50,269 nt of DNA from Phycisphaerales bacterium (GCA_020353195.1 CP070691.1:2932725-2982993); one strand, 5' to 3'. Counted from the first letter of the stretch, positions 1 to 7,972 are shown. Translations and numbers: made by a program. Notes: generated by a model from the sequence alone, not told the origin.

Positions 1-380
1 GGGATCACCCCTACGACCGGGAACAACACCAGCGGCAGCAAGGACGTGACGGGGATCGGGACCGCCACCGTGATCCACCAGCACGCAACCAGCGCCGTGA
101 CCGCGGCGGCGGCCATCATCACCCGGCTCCGTTCGGCGACCGCGCGCGCTTCCGCCTGCCGATACGCTTCTGAGCCCGGTAGTGCGTCGGCCCGCCCGGT
201 CCGCGCCAGGGCGAGCGAGACGTCGGCCTTCACCTCGTCGGCAAACGTCTCGCGGACGGCCCGATGCATGCTGGCCGGAGGCGGCAGTGCCAGGACGCCG
301 ACGAACAATGCCAGGCCAAACCAGAAACCGACGCGTGCCGTCAGGGTCGCACCACCGTTGGCATTGTTCGTCGGTTGCAT
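1..380 (-). CDS. SLC13/DASS-family sodium-coupled anion transporter, N-terminal part (runs off window edge)
   Basis: The minus strand reads open from an ATG at 380 to the window edge, giving about 126 residues. A first membrane helix near residues 14-35 is followed by a soluble stretch with a charged helix (about 37-80). A second hydrophobic run then contains the motif ITVAVPIPVTSLLPLVLFP. This W-[IM]-T-x-A-[IV]-P-x-P-V-T signature is characteristic of SLC13/DASS symporters, which move dicarboxylates, citrate or sulfate with sodium across the inner membrane. An AAGGA ribosome site lies about 7 bases before the ATG. The substrate cannot be told because the substrate-binding half is outside the window. 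The gene is cut by the window edge and shows no sign of being broken. Confidence 0.8.
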   Translation of the reverse strand, partial: MQPTNNANGGATLTARVGFWFGLALFVGVLALPPPASMHRAVRETFADEVKADVSLALARTGRADALPGSEAYRQAEARAVAERSRVMMAAAAVTALVACWWITVAVPIPVTSLLPLVLFPVVGVI

Positions 381-526
381 CGCGCGATCCTTCGGCCCGG
401 GCCATTCCACCGCCGACCCGACATGCTCATCCGGCAAACGGAACCGCACACCATTGTTGCCGGTCGCGGATCCGTCACGCCGAGCACGGGACAAGCGCTG
501 AGGCCGTACACCGCACCTGCGATTTG

Positions 527-1507
527 CTACTCGTTCTCGTTCTCCGCCTTGGCCGGGAACAGGTCATCCAACTTCCGGCGAACGTCGTCGTCGAGTTCGA
601 CCGTCAGGGCGCGCAGGTTGTCCTCCAGTTGCTCCGGTCGGGTCACGCCGGTGATCACGCTGGACACGCCCGGTTGACGGGCGGCCCAGGCAATGGCCAA
701 CCGGGCCCGCGTGCAGCCAAACGCATCGGCGTGGGCTTTGAACGCGCGAACGCGATCGCGCCGCTGCTCGCTGTACATCCACTCCCTGATCCACTTGATG
801 CGCCCGAATCGCGAGTCGGGCGGGAATCCCTCGTCGTACTTTCCCGTCAACATGCCCGCCGCCAGCGGGCTCCAGATCACGGCCCCCATACCCTGCGCAT
901 CCAGCACCGGCCGCACGTCCTGCTCAAACTTCGCCCGTGCGAGCAGGTTGTATTGCGGCTGCTCGACCTGTGGGCGATAGAGGTTATTCTCCCGGCACAG
1001 GTCGTGCATCTCCACAAGCTGCGTGCCGGTCCACTCGCTGGTGCCCCAGTAGAGGATCTTGCCCTGGTGGATCAGATCGTCCATCGCCCGAGCGGTCTCC
1101 TCAATCGGTGTGTTCTCGTCGAACCGGTGGCAGAAGTAAATGTCCAGGTAGTCGGTGCCCATCCGCCCCAGGCTTTTCTCTGCGGATTCCATGACGTGCT
1201 TGCGCGACAGGCCGCGGTCGTTCACGTCGTCACTCATGGGAAAGAAGACCTTGCTCGACAGCACCAGCCGGTGGCGCGGGAAGTCGCGCAGCACCTGTCC
1301 CATGACCCGTTCGGCGTTCCCTTCGGCGTAAGCGTCGGCCATATCGAAGAAATTGACACCAGCGTCAAAGGCCTTGTGCAGCAGCCGCCGGACCATCTGC
1401 GCGTCCGCCACGGTGCCGCCGAAGGTGATCCAGCCCCCCAGGCTCAGCACACTGACTTGCATGCCGCATCGGCCCAGCGGGCGATACTCCATTTCCGGCG
1501 TTTGCAT
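527..1507 (-). CDS. Aldo/keto reductase (Kv-beta/YghZ-like)
   Basis: A 326-residue NADPH-dependent aldo/keto reductase, probably a cytoplasmic (beta/alpha)8 barrel. The usual tetrad is visible: D55 (in FFDMADAY), Y60, K86 (in LSSKVFF) and H127 (in YFCHRFD). The sequence style (YRPLGRCGMQVSVLSLGGW near the start, GTSEWTG and SPLAAGMLTGKY later) is that of the voltage-gated potassium-channel beta-subunit/YghZ branch. The reading frame extends 24 codons further upstream, but the ATG at 1507 is preferred. It has GGGAG 8 bases upstream, and the family homology begins at MEYRPLGRCGM. It stands alone, divergent from the thiamin gene. The physiological substrate cannot be inferred. Confidence 0.88.
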   Translation of the reverse strand: MQTPEMEYRPLGRCGMQVSVLSLGGWITFGGTVADAQMVRRLLHKAFDAGVNFFDMADAYAEGNAERVMGQVLRDFPRHRLVLSSKVFFPMSDDVNDRGLSRKHVMESAEKSLGRMGTDYLDIYFCHRFDENTPIEETARAMDDLIHQGKILYWGTSEWTGTQLVEMHDLCRENNLYRPQVEQPQYNLLARAKFEQDVRPVLDAQGMGAVIWSPLAAGMLTGKYDEGFPPDSRFGRIKWIREWMYSEQRRDRVRAFKAHADAFGCTRARLAIAWAARQPGVSSVITGVTRPEQLEDNLRALTVELDDDVRRKLDDLFPAKAENENE

Positions 1508-1727
1508 ATCACGCTCCCGGCGTTTATGAATATTCGTCTGCTCTCCGTCGGCCCGGACCCGTGAAAGAACCCGAAACACCGTCCGGTGTCAAGGTTCCGC
1601 GAGCCGGCGCTCGCGGTTCGGGCCGTCGATAACCCGCCGTCAGTGGCATGGCTGCTATCCGATCGGCACGCCAAGGCAACGGAGCAGGGACATCGAGCTG
1701 AGAATCGCGAGAATCATTGATGCCAAT

Positions 1728-2747
1728 GTGAACCGGGCCCGGGAGGCGGCCCGCGTCATGGAAGACCACGCGCGCTTCGTGCTCGATGACGCGATCCTCT
1801 GTCGGCAGGCCAAGCAGATTCGACACGCTCTGGCTGCGGCCCTGTCGACGGCGGGGCTGACTGACATCCTTCGCAGCCGCGACATCATCGACGACGTCGG
1901 GCGGGACATTCAGACCGCCCGGGAATATGACCGGGAGACGTCGGCCGACGTCGTCCTTGCGGCGGGAAAGCGGCTGAGCGAGGCGCTGCGGGTCATCGAG
2001 GAATACGGCAAGACAGCCAGCCCCGAGTTCGGCAGGGCGGTGGAGCAACTCCGCTACCAGGGATACGAACTGGAGAAGAAGCTCTGCGTGTGCATCGAGG
2101 CGGCCGACCGGTTTGGACACGTGCGGTTATATGTACTCCTGACCGAGTCGCTGTGCAGCGGTGATTGGTACCAGACCGCCGGTGCCGCCATCGACGGCGG
2201 GGCGGACTGCATTCAGCTTCGGGAAAAAAACCTGCCCGACGGCTTTCTGCTGGACCGCGCCAGGCGGCTGTCGGCGCTGTGCCGGCAACGTGGCGTGCTG
2301 TTCATCGTCAACGATCGCGCCGACATTGCGATTGCGTCCGGCGCTGACGGCCTGCACGTGGGGCAGGGCGATTTAACCGTGGAAGACGCCCGTCGGGTGC
2401 TCGGTCCGGCTCCGCTGGTTGGGATCAGCACGCATTCGGTCGAGCAGGCCCGGGCCGCCGCTGACCGATCGCCCGACTACGTCGCCGTTGGACCGATGTT
2501 TGCTACCGACACCAAGCCTCGCGATCATGTTCCCGGGCCCGCTTTGATCGCCGAGGTGCGGCAACTGACGTCGCTTCCCCTCGTGGCTGTCGGCGGGATC
2601 ACGCCGGAGAACGTCGGAGCGGTTGTCGATGCCGGCGCCCGATGCGTCTGCGCGTGCAGTGCCGTAATATCCGAGCCCGACGTCGCCGGCGCCGCCCGGC
2701 GGTTGAAACAGGCGGTGGTGGAAGCCGGGCAGAGCCCCGGCGGCTAG
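1728..2747 (+). CDS. thiE: Thiamin phosphate synthase with N-terminal ThiD2 domain
   Basis: Couples HMP pyrophosphate to thiazole phosphate to make thiamin phosphate. Residues about 1-125 (NRAREAARVMEDHARF, then RLSEALRVIEEYGK) are the helical ThiD2 domain found fused to ThiE. From about residue 130 the ThiE TIM barrel follows: LYVLLTE, CIQLREK, VNDRADIA, ADGLHVGQGD, VGISTHS, DYVAVGPMF and LVAVGGIT, which cover the pyrophosphate and HMP sites. The first normal start is GTG at 1728. However, the ThiD2 homology extends upstream in frame (LRIARIIDAN before NRARE), and a GGAGCAGGGA ribosome site sits at 1681-1690. Translation may therefore begin near 1698 at CTG, or at another rare start. No other thi gene is in view. 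Confidence 0.88.
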   Translation: MNRAREAARVMEDHARFVLDDAILCRQAKQIRHALAAALSTAGLTDILRSRDIIDDVGRDIQTAREYDRETSADVVLAAGKRLSEALRVIEEYGKTASPEFGRAVEQLRYQGYELEKKLCVCIEAADRFGHVRLYVLLTESLCSGDWYQTAGAAIDGGADCIQLREKNLPDGFLLDRARRLSALCRQRGVLFIVNDRADIAIASGADGLHVGQGDLTVEDARRVLGPAPLVGISTHSVEQARAAADRSPDYVAVGPMFATDTKPRDHVPGPALIAEVRQLTSLPLVAVGGITPENVGAVVDAGARCVCACSAVISEPDVAGAARRLKQAVVEAGQSPGG

Positions 2748-2763
2748 TGGGAGCGAGACCCAC
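2747..2763 (+). terminator. Small hairpin at the thiE stop codon, weak terminator candidate
   Basis: GTGGG (2747-2751) and CCCAC (2759-2763) can pair around a 7-base loop that begins just after the stop codon. The stem is only 5 bp and no T-run follows, so rho-independent function is doubtful. Confidence 0.25.
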
Positions 2764-2891
2764 AGGCGGGGGGCCGGCACCCTGACTCGCGACGCGATTT
2801 GTCCGCCCGACGATTTGGGGACGGGCCGATCGGCGATAGATCCGGGATTCTGCCCCGCAAACCCTGCGACTGGAAAAGTGGCGGGCGCGTC

Positions 2892-3365
2892 ATGCCGCTG
2901 GACGAGGCCATTCTGGAGCGCATGCTGGGGTACGAGTGGCGTGAACGGCTGCCCCCCATCTGCCCGGAGTGCGGATACAACCTGACCGGGCTGCCGGACA
3001 ATCGCTGCCCTGAGTGCGGATACGTTTACAGCCGCAGCGACGTGAAGCGAAACGCCCAGACCATGATCTGCATGCTCCAGCAGCTCAAGGACGTCAACGA
3101 CATTCTGAAAGTCGGGTTCTACCTGGGGATCGGCGCCGCCGTGCTGCTGGCGGCCACGGTCCTCACGCCGTACGGCTTGGTGGGGCGGATCGTAGCCGTC
3201 TTCGCTGGGCTGCCCACCATCGGGCTGGGGCTGCAAGTGTTCCGCGTCCGACAGGTACCGGCGTGGGCCCGGGAATTCCTGTCCGTCAACCCGCATTACG
3301 GGCGGGGCGTGTTCGTGTGCCTGCTCGGCGTTTTGCTTATCATCACGGCTCTGCTGCTGCCGTAG
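2892..3365 (+). CDS. Zinc-ribbon membrane protein of unknown function
   Basis: A 157-residue protein of a type common in planctomycetes. An N-terminal rubredoxin-like knuckle (CPECGYN...RCPECG, cysteines 24, 27, 39 and 42) should bind zinc on the cytoplasmic side. Two hydrophobic segments follow (about 77-117), and a last one lies at the C-terminus (VCLLGVLLIITALLL). The longer frame upstream (from 2799) has no good ribosome site and reads as low-complexity basic sequence, so the ATG at 2892 is chosen. It lies between thiE and the ParA gene, with the ParA promoter downstream, so it is probably transcribed separately from parA. No function is assigned. Confidence 0.7.
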   Translation: MPLDEAILERMLGYEWRERLPPICPECGYNLTGLPDNRCPECGYVYSRSDVKRNAQTMICMLQQLKDVNDILKVGFYLGIGAAVLLAATVLTPYGLVGRIVAVFAGLPTIGLGLQVFRVRQVPAWAREFLSVNPHYGRGVFVCLLGVLLIITALLLP

Positions 3366-3453
3366 CCGGCGTCCCGGCCGGGGAATCCGAGAACATCCCT
3401 TGCGGCCAGCGGCCCCGCGTATGGGCCCGGAATCGCCCGATCTTCTCCAGGTT

Positions 3454-3482
3454 CTTACATTGTCGGCGTCGGGGCGTATAAT
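3454..3482 (+). promoter_or_regulatory. Sigma70-type promoter for the ParA-family gene
   Basis: CTTACA at 3454-3459, a 17-base spacer, then a perfect TATAAT at 3477-3482. Transcription would begin near 3489, leaving a leader of about 110 bases. The leader includes a GC palindrome cluster (CCCGGGCCCGGG, about 3527-3538) before the AGGAGG ribosome site. Confidence 0.65.
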
Positions 3483-3598
3483 CGGAATCTGGCGTGGTTC
3501 CTCGCTCTGTAGGCAGCAGGTTTGGCCCGGGCCCGGGAGTTCCAGCACCCCGCCCCTGACCCCAGGTGTCGAGGGCGCAAGCGGTACAGGAGGATCCC

Positions 3599-4495
3599 AT
3601 GCGGCGCATCGCAGTGATCAACCAGAAGGGCGGTGTCGGCAAGACGACGACCGTGTGCAACCTGGGTGTCGCCGTCGCGGCCCGAGGCAAGAAGGTCCTG
3701 ACCATCGACCTGGATCCCCAGGCCCATCTGACCCTTCACTACGGCGCCAAGCCCGCAGCCAATCGCCCGAGCGTCTACGACGTGCTTGTCGCCGGCGCGC
3801 CGATGGATGATGCCATCATCAAGGTCCGCAAGAACGTGTGGCTCGCGCCGTCTCACAGCCGGCTGGCGGGGGCGGAATCGGAGTTGGTCTCCGCGGTCGG
3901 GCGCGACGTGATACTCCGCGACGCCCTGGCCGACTCGAAGCGCGACTTCGACCTCGTGCTGATCGACTGCCCCCCGTCCCTGGGCGTCCTGACGATCAAC
4001 GGATTGTCGGCCGCCAACGAAGTGCAGATTCCGTTGCAGGCGCATTTTCTCGGCTTGCAGGGGATGGGGAAGCTTCTGGACACGATCACGCTGGTGCAAC
4101 GGCGCATCAACGCCGACTTACGGGTCAGCGGCGTGGTGCTGTGCATGTTTGAAGCCGGCACGCGCCTCGCCGCCGAAGTGGTCGAGGATCTGAAGAGCTT
4201 CCTCGCCGCTGCCCGGGGGACGGACGTTCCATGGTCCCAGGCCAGGCTCTACAACGCCGTCATCCGCCGCAACATCAAGCTGGCCGAGTGCCCCAGCTTC
4301 GGCATGTCCATCTTCGACTACGAACCCAGGTGCAACGGCGCGCTGGACTACGCTCGGCTGGCCGTTGAACTGCTCGAGCAGCCGACGGAGATGCCCGCCC
4401 CGACTGACGCGCCGACCCCGGCCGCCCCGGACAAGGTCGCCCTCAAGATCGACTCACAGAACGGTTCGGACTCGTCCATTGCCAACATCGCCTGA
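3599..4495 (+). CDS. ParA/MinD-family ATPase
   Basis: A 298-residue deviant-Walker-A ATPase. KGGVGKTT occupies residues 10-17, the IDLDPQ switch lies at 36-41, and a Walker B-like VLIDCPPSLG is near residue 120. Family members position chromosomes, plasmids or protein complexes on the nucleoid or membrane. The last about 35 residues are Pro/Ala-rich and look disordered. The ATG at 3599 follows AGGAGG by 6 bases, so the 11 extra upstream codons are excluded. There is no parB or parS-like repeat nearby and the VanZ-like gene overlaps its 3' end. It may therefore be an orphan ParA positioning some other cargo, although a chromosomal Soj-like role is not excluded. Confidence 0.85.
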   Translation: MRRIAVINQKGGVGKTTTVCNLGVAVAARGKKVLTIDLDPQAHLTLHYGAKPAANRPSVYDVLVAGAPMDDAIIKVRKNVWLAPSHSRLAGAESELVSAVGRDVILRDALADSKRDFDLVLIDCPPSLGVLTINGLSAANEVQIPLQAHFLGLQGMGKLLDTITLVQRRINADLRVSGVVLCMFEAGTRLAAEVVEDLKSFLAAARGTDVPWSQARLYNAVIRRNIKLAECPSFGMSIFDYEPRCNGALDYARLAVELLEQPTEMPAPTDAPTPAAPDKVALKIDSQNGSDSSIANIA

Positions 4496-4904
4496 CCATC
4501 ACGGGGGCAATCATGTTCCTCGGGCGTTCTGGAGCCATCCGCTGACCCTGCTGTGGCTGGGGGCCTGGGTCGGTCTGTTCATCATCACGCACATTCCCGT
4601 GCCGGCCGGCACACCGATTCCGCGCGGCGGCGACAAGGTGCTCCATTTCGTGGCTTATTTCGTGCTGACCATGCTGGGCGGTCGGGCCGCCCTGGGCCGG
4701 GGTCGTTCGATCACGGTAGCCTGGGCAGTCGTCTGGGCCGTCATCTACGCCGCCTACGGTGCGGCTGATGAGTTGATCCAGCCGCTTGTGGGACGGACGC
4801 TCGCCATGGGCGACTGGCTGGCCGATGTGGGCGGTGTGGTCGCCGCGATGGCGATTCTGCTGACGTATCACCGGCCCGGCGGCGATTCGACGGCCAGGGT
4901 GTGA
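4479..4904 (+). CDS. VanZ-like membrane protein
   Basis: A 141-residue polytopic protein with the VanZ-like pattern. A first helix (LLWLGAWVGLFIITHIPVP) is followed by GGDKVLHFVAYFVLTML, where the D-K-x-x-H-F signature sits at a membrane boundary. Next come a helix with AYGAADELIQPLVGRT and the C-terminal DWLADVGGVVAAM. The family is named after the teicoplanin-resistance protein, but most members have no known role. No ATG or GTG lies in frame before the homology. TTG at 4479 is the best start and would overlap the ParA gene by 17 bases, which suggests translational coupling. Confidence 0.75.
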   Translation: MPTSPDHHGGNHVPRAFWSHPLTLLWLGAWVGLFIITHIPVPAGTPIPRGGDKVLHFVAYFVLTMLGGRAALGRGRSITVAWAVVWAVIYAAYGAADELIQPLVGRTLAMGDWLADVGGVVAAMAILLTYHRPGGDSTARV

Positions 4905-5037
4905 GCAAACTCCGCAATAGCCTCCGGCGCCTAGACTTGCGCGCAAGCGCTGCCTCCGCGAGCGCGCCGCGATTGTAGCCGCAAGGGCCTGTCGGCGCGT
5001 CAAGACCGGTTACGCGGGCACGCGTACCTCCGACCGA

Positions 5038-5559
5038 TCAGCGGGGCAGCTTCTCGAGGGCGTCGACGGCCTGGCGGTAGGTGTCGCGGTTGCGACTCAG
5101 GCGGATGACGAGGTTCCAGGCCCGGCGGGCGTGGCGAAACCGGCCCATCAAGGTCAACAACCGTGCCCACCGCACGTTGACCTCGACGTCCTCGTCATTC
5201 AGCGATCGGGCGATCAGCAGCGTCCGGTAGGCGGCGTGCAGTTTCGAGCGATCGATCAACTCGTCAGCCCGGACGCACAGTTGGCGCAGCTCGTCTTGGA
5301 TCTCCGGCGCGCAGACCACTTTCATGCGCTGGGCCAGCAGCCATTGCGACCACGCCCACAGCAGCCCCGACGCCACCAGCGAACTGCCCGCCAGCCAGGG
5401 ACCGATTTCCGCCGGGATGATCAGCAACCCCCAGAGCCCGGTCAGGCACAGCATGGAGAAGACGACGGCCAGCAGCGTCCCCAGCCACTCACGCTGCAGC
5501 ACGATGAGCCCGGCGCCCGGTGCGGCGAGATTCAGGATGATCGCAAGCCACTTTCGCAT
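5038..5559 (-). CDS. Small membrane protein with helical C-terminal domain
   Basis: A 173-residue protein not recognised as a named family. The N-terminal half holds about three hydrophobic segments (WLAIILNLAAPGAGLIVL, TLLAVVFSMLCLTGLWGLLI, WLAGSSLVASGLLWAW). The rest is charged and helical, with TPR-like spacing (AAYRTLLIARSLNDED, ARLLTLMGRFRHARRAW). The ATG at 5559 is chosen because membrane-protein character begins there, while the 42 upstream codons are low-complexity. A TATACT box on the minus strand (5665-5670) could be its -10. It converges on the VanZ gene, and the gap between them contains the palindrome CTTGCGCGCAAG (4936-4947). Confidence 0.6.
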   Translation of the reverse strand: MRKWLAIILNLAAPGAGLIVLQREWLGTLLAVVFSMLCLTGLWGLLIIPAEIGPWLAGSSLVASGLLWAWSQWLLAQRMKVVCAPEIQDELRQLCVRADELIDRSKLHAAYRTLLIARSLNDEDVEVNVRWARLLTLMGRFRHARRAWNLVIRLSRNRDTYRQAVDALEKLPR

Positions 5560-5761
5560 GGGATGCTCGTTCAGTGCGCCGCGGGTCAGATCCGGACCGG
5601 CGGTCGGGTCATACGCGGGGCCCGCTTCCCGGGTGCCGAACCGGCCTTGGACATCACACGGGGCAGTATAACTTGACGTCGGCAAGCGTCTATCGATTTG
5701 GCTTGGACAGCCGGTGGCTGGACCGGTACCATCCGTGTTTCACCAACAGGGAGGCAATACG

Positions 5762-6307
5762 ATGAAGGGACTACCGCTTGCGGCCGCCTGGCTGGTCGGC
5801 CTCTGGGTTGCGGGCTGTGCTTCGCCGGCTCCGTCGAAGCTGAACTACGGGATGATGCGTATCGAGTCCGCGTCGCGGGCGGAAGTCATGCCGGCGGCGG
5901 AGCAGGCCGTCCGCGAGCATTTTCGAATCGCGACGACCGACCCGGCGGCGGGCGTCATTGAAGCTCACCCGCTCGAGGGCAGCGAACCGGGTCGGACGAG
6001 GCGGGCCGGCGACATGCTGGGTGCCCATCGCCGCGTGCGTCGGGTCGCCCAGGTGCGAGTGGTGGACGCCGAGGACGGGGTGAACGTCTTCTGCAAAGTT
6101 CTCGTCCAGCAGTACGAGAGCGACGAACGGCGGCTGTTCGCCCGGGAGCACGCGCTGAGCGATACGCCGATCGAGACTCCGGCCGCCGCCGAAGCCGCCA
6201 CGTCGGCCGAACAGAATGCCACTTGGCGGGCTCGCGGTCGTGACAAGGTCCTCGAACGGCAGATTCTGCAGGCTATCGACGAGAGAATCGCTGCGCGGTC
6301 GAGGTGA
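5762..6307 (+). CDS. Predicted lipoprotein of unknown function
   Basis: A 181-residue protein with a lipoprotein signal: MKGLPLAAAWLVGLWVAGC, lipobox VAGC, with C19 as the acylated residue. The mature part has one beta-rich domain (about 25-130) with alternating pattern, such as RVRRVAQVRVVDAEDGVNVFCKVLVQ split by turns. A charged helical tail follows (DKVLERQILQAIDERI). GGGAGG lies 8 bases before the ATG at 5762. The 16-codon upstream extension is rejected because it would bury the signal peptide. It probably acts in the periplasm or at a membrane face. No function is assigned. Confidence 0.7.
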   Translation: MKGLPLAAAWLVGLWVAGCASPAPSKLNYGMMRIESASRAEVMPAAEQAVREHFRIATTDPAAGVIEAHPLEGSEPGRTRRAGDMLGAHRRVRRVAQVRVVDAEDGVNVFCKVLVQQYESDERRLFAREHALSDTPIETPAAAEAATSAEQNATWRARGRDKVLERQILQAIDERIAARSR

Positions 6308-6373
6308 TCGGCCTCGCCGAAGGGGGAGTGTCCGCAGGCATTGTCCGCGGTGGTTTTTGAAGCCTGCTGGTCA

Positions 6374-6534
6374 TAGAATCACACGGCAACGGTCGCAGGA
6401 CCGTGGTAGCGGCTCTCCAGCGTAGCCGGAGGACCGGGTTTCGAGCCGGGCATGTGGTCGTCGAGAATCGTGGGTCTTGCAGTGTTAAGGCCGGTACTGA
6501 GCCAACGCACTGCAGCGATACCTGGAGGCGGGGC
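6374..6534 (+). promoter_or_regulatory. Candidate promoter and structured leader before the 102-residue protein gene
   Basis: TAGAAT at 6374-6379 matches the -10 type seen elsewhere in the window, although no good -35 is present. The following 150 bases hold a perfect 6-bp hairpin (ACGGTC-GCAG-GACCGT, about 6386-6401). A longer-range pair, GCAGTG with CACTGC, follows just before a GGAGG ribosome site. No known riboswitch or tRNA was recognised. Confidence 0.3.
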
Positions 6535-6843
6535 ATGATCCAGTGTGGCGACTGTGAGTATTTCCACCGTGGTCCCGACGGCACCGTCGCGTTTACCTGC
6601 GATCCATTCTCGACGATCAAGGAAGTGGATTGCCTGGTCAAATGGCAGCTCATCAAGTTGGACAGCATGGTGCGGGCGTATCAGGCCACCGTGCAGATGT
6701 ATCAGCGAATGGCGCCGCTGCAGGAGAAAATGCTTCGCCAGATGGAGCGCGAGGTGGAGGAGGTCGAGGAAGCCGACTCGTGGAAATACCAGTACGACGA
6801 CGAGGACGACGAGCTGGACGATGACGACAACGACACCCGTTGA
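6535..6843 (+). CDS. Small acidic-tailed Cys-containing protein
   Basis: A 102-residue protein with no recognised family. The N-terminus carries four cysteines in short pairs (IQCGDCEYF, FTCDPF, VDCLVKW), which suggests a metal site. The middle is an amphipathic helix, probably coiled-coil (AYQATVQMYQRMAPLQEKML). The C-terminus is an extreme acidic tail of Asp and Glu (about residues 76-102). The ATG at 6535 follows GGAGG by 8 bases, whereas the longer frame upstream (6403) has no comparable site. A strong hairpin after it closes the transcript. It is presumed to be cytoplasmic. The acidic tail could bind a basic partner, but that is inference only. Confidence 0.65.
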   Translation: MIQCGDCEYFHRGPDGTVAFTCDPFSTIKEVDCLVKWQLIKLDSMVRAYQATVQMYQRMAPLQEKMLRQMEREVEEVEEADSWKYQYDDEDDELDDDDNDTR

Positions 6844-6883
6844 CTGAAGCTCACTACAGGCAGCTTGTTTCGGGCAAGCCCTT

Positions 6884-6911
6884 GCAAGCCCCGGCCGTCG
6901 CCGGGGCTTGC
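6884..6911. terminator. Bidirectional hairpin terminator between convergent genes
   Basis: GCAAGCCCCGG (6884-6894) pairs perfectly with CCGGGGCTTGC (6901-6911) around a 6-base loop. The site lies between a plus-strand gene ending at 6843 and a minus-strand gene ending at 6941, as expected for a shared terminator. Only a short T-run (GGTTTCCC) follows. Confidence 0.6.
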
Positions 6912-6940
6912 GGTTTCCCGGTTCCTGTCACAGCGTGGTC

Positions 6941-7702
6941 TCACACTTCGCGGACCGATGACACCTCGTAGCGCGAGGCGATCGAGAAAGGGTAGGTCTT
7001 GCCGACGGCGCGGTGGCTGGCGTGCAGGGCGAGCTGCGGCGTGTTGTTTTCGTCGCTGAGGTGGGCCAGCGCGACCCAGCCGGGCCGGTTTCGGCCACAA
7101 CGGCGCAGCAGTTCGGCCGCCTGCTCGTTGGACAGGTGCCCGCCGGACCCGGCGATGCGGTTTTTCAACCACGAGGGGTACGAGCCGTCGGCCAGCATGG
7201 TCGGGTCGTGATTGCTTTCGAGGTAGGCGGCGTCACAGGTTTCCAACGCCCGGAGCAGCCCATCGAACGGGCAGCCGACGTCCGTGAAAATCCCCAGCCG
7301 TTTGCCGCCGCATTCGACGATAAAGGCGACCGTGTCCACCGCGTCGTGGGGCGTCGGAATCGTGTGGACGGTTACGTGCCGGAACGCCAGCGGGTCGCCC
7401 GGGCAGAACTGGTGCACGGTGTTCACGCGTCCGAGCGTGTTACGAACGAACAGGTTCGCAGCGCGGGTCATGTGGATCGGTAGGCCGAACTTGCGATGGA
7501 AGATGCCCGCGCACTGCACGTGGTCAGCGTGAGCATGTGAGATGATCAGGGCGTCCACGTCACGGATGTCGCGCCGGTAATGTTGCATCCGTGCCGCGGC
7601 CTGGCGACCGCTGATCCCGGCGTCGAACAGTAACCGCACGCCGTCGGCCTCGACGTAGATCGCGTTGCCGTTCGATCCGGATTGAAGGGAGAACGTGATC
7701 AT
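6941..7702 (-). CDS. Metallo-beta-lactamase-fold hydrolase, WalJ/YycJ type
   Basis: A 253-residue hydrolase. The metal-binding motif HAHADH is at residues 56-61. The typical opening FSLQSGSNGNAIYVE precedes it, and later ligands are implied by PTPHDAVDTVAFIV, GIFTDVG, ESNHD and LAHLSDENN. This order matches the YycJ/WalJ branch, which includes a member near the walKR cell-wall regulator in Firmicutes and phosphodiesterase/nuclease-like proteins. The protein is cytoplasmic with two metal ions expected. A possible promoter on the minus strand has TACACT as its -10 (7745-7750), preceded by TG. The neighbour on the other side is birA, divergent. The substrate is not known from sequence. Confidence 0.85.
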   Translation of the reverse strand: MITFSLQSGSNGNAIYVEADGVRLLFDAGISGRQAAARMQHYRRDIRDVDALIISHAHADHVQCAGIFHRKFGLPIHMTRAANLFVRNTLGRVNTVHQFCPGDPLAFRHVTVHTIPTPHDAVDTVAFIVECGGKRLGIFTDVGCPFDGLLRALETCDAAYLESNHDPTMLADGSYPSWLKNRIAGSGGHLSNEQAAELLRRCGRNRPGWVALAHLSDENNTPQLALHASHRAVGKTYPFSIASRYEVSSVREV

Positions 7703-7744
7703 CGATTAGTGACGGCTCCCGGGTGTATGACCGGCCTGCGGTAC

Positions 7745-7774
7745 AGTGTAGCATGCAGGATGGGCTGCTGTCTG
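7745..7774 (-). promoter_or_regulatory. Weak promoter candidate for the WalJ-like gene
   Basis: On the minus strand an extended -10, TGCTACACT, has its TACACT core at 7745-7750. A CAGACA element lies about 18 bases upstream of it. The -10 is fair and the -35 weak. Confidence 0.3.
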
Positions 7775-7957
7775 CCCCCCGGTCAGCGCCGTCTGCCGTC
7801 GCGTAACGGTGGGGACGGAATGTCCACACGAAACACACCCGTGCCCGGAAGGGACCCCGGGGGGAGGAACGAGGGCCAAGTGGGCCCGGCCGCGGCTGCT
7901 CCGTCGGGTCTCGGTGCGGCGTGCGGCGCCGCCGGTTCAGGGTTCGGGCGATTCTGG

Positions 7958-7963
7958 TATGCT
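7958..7963 (+). promoter_or_regulatory. -10 element placing birA on a near-leaderless mRNA
   Basis: TATGCT at 7958-7963, preceded by TGG, ends 9 bases before the birA ATG at 7973. Normal spacing would start transcription about 3 bases before the start codon. No Shine-Dalgarno sequence is visible, which agrees with leaderless translation. Confidence 0.4.
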
Positions 7964-7972
7964 GATCGCATC

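Noticed and set aside
182..1564. Long plus-strand open frames across the AKR and SLC13 region
   Set aside because: They are shadows of the minus-strand genes: low-complexity, Arg/Pro/His-rich, and with no family motif or ribosome site.
1541..1600. TTGACA upstream of the AKR gene on the minus strand
   Set aside because: The -35 is perfect but the hexamer 17 bases later (TTCTTT) is a poor -10, so no promoter is claimed.
5673..5700. TTGACG followed by TATCGA as a promoter for the lipoprotein gene
   Set aside because: The spacing is only 12 bases, too short for a sigma70 promoter.
6384..6460. A tRNA-like GGTTTCGAG segment near 6432-6448
   Set aside because: No acceptor stem, anticodon arm or 7-base T-loop pairing could be built around it. 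The pairing found is a simple hairpin in a leader.
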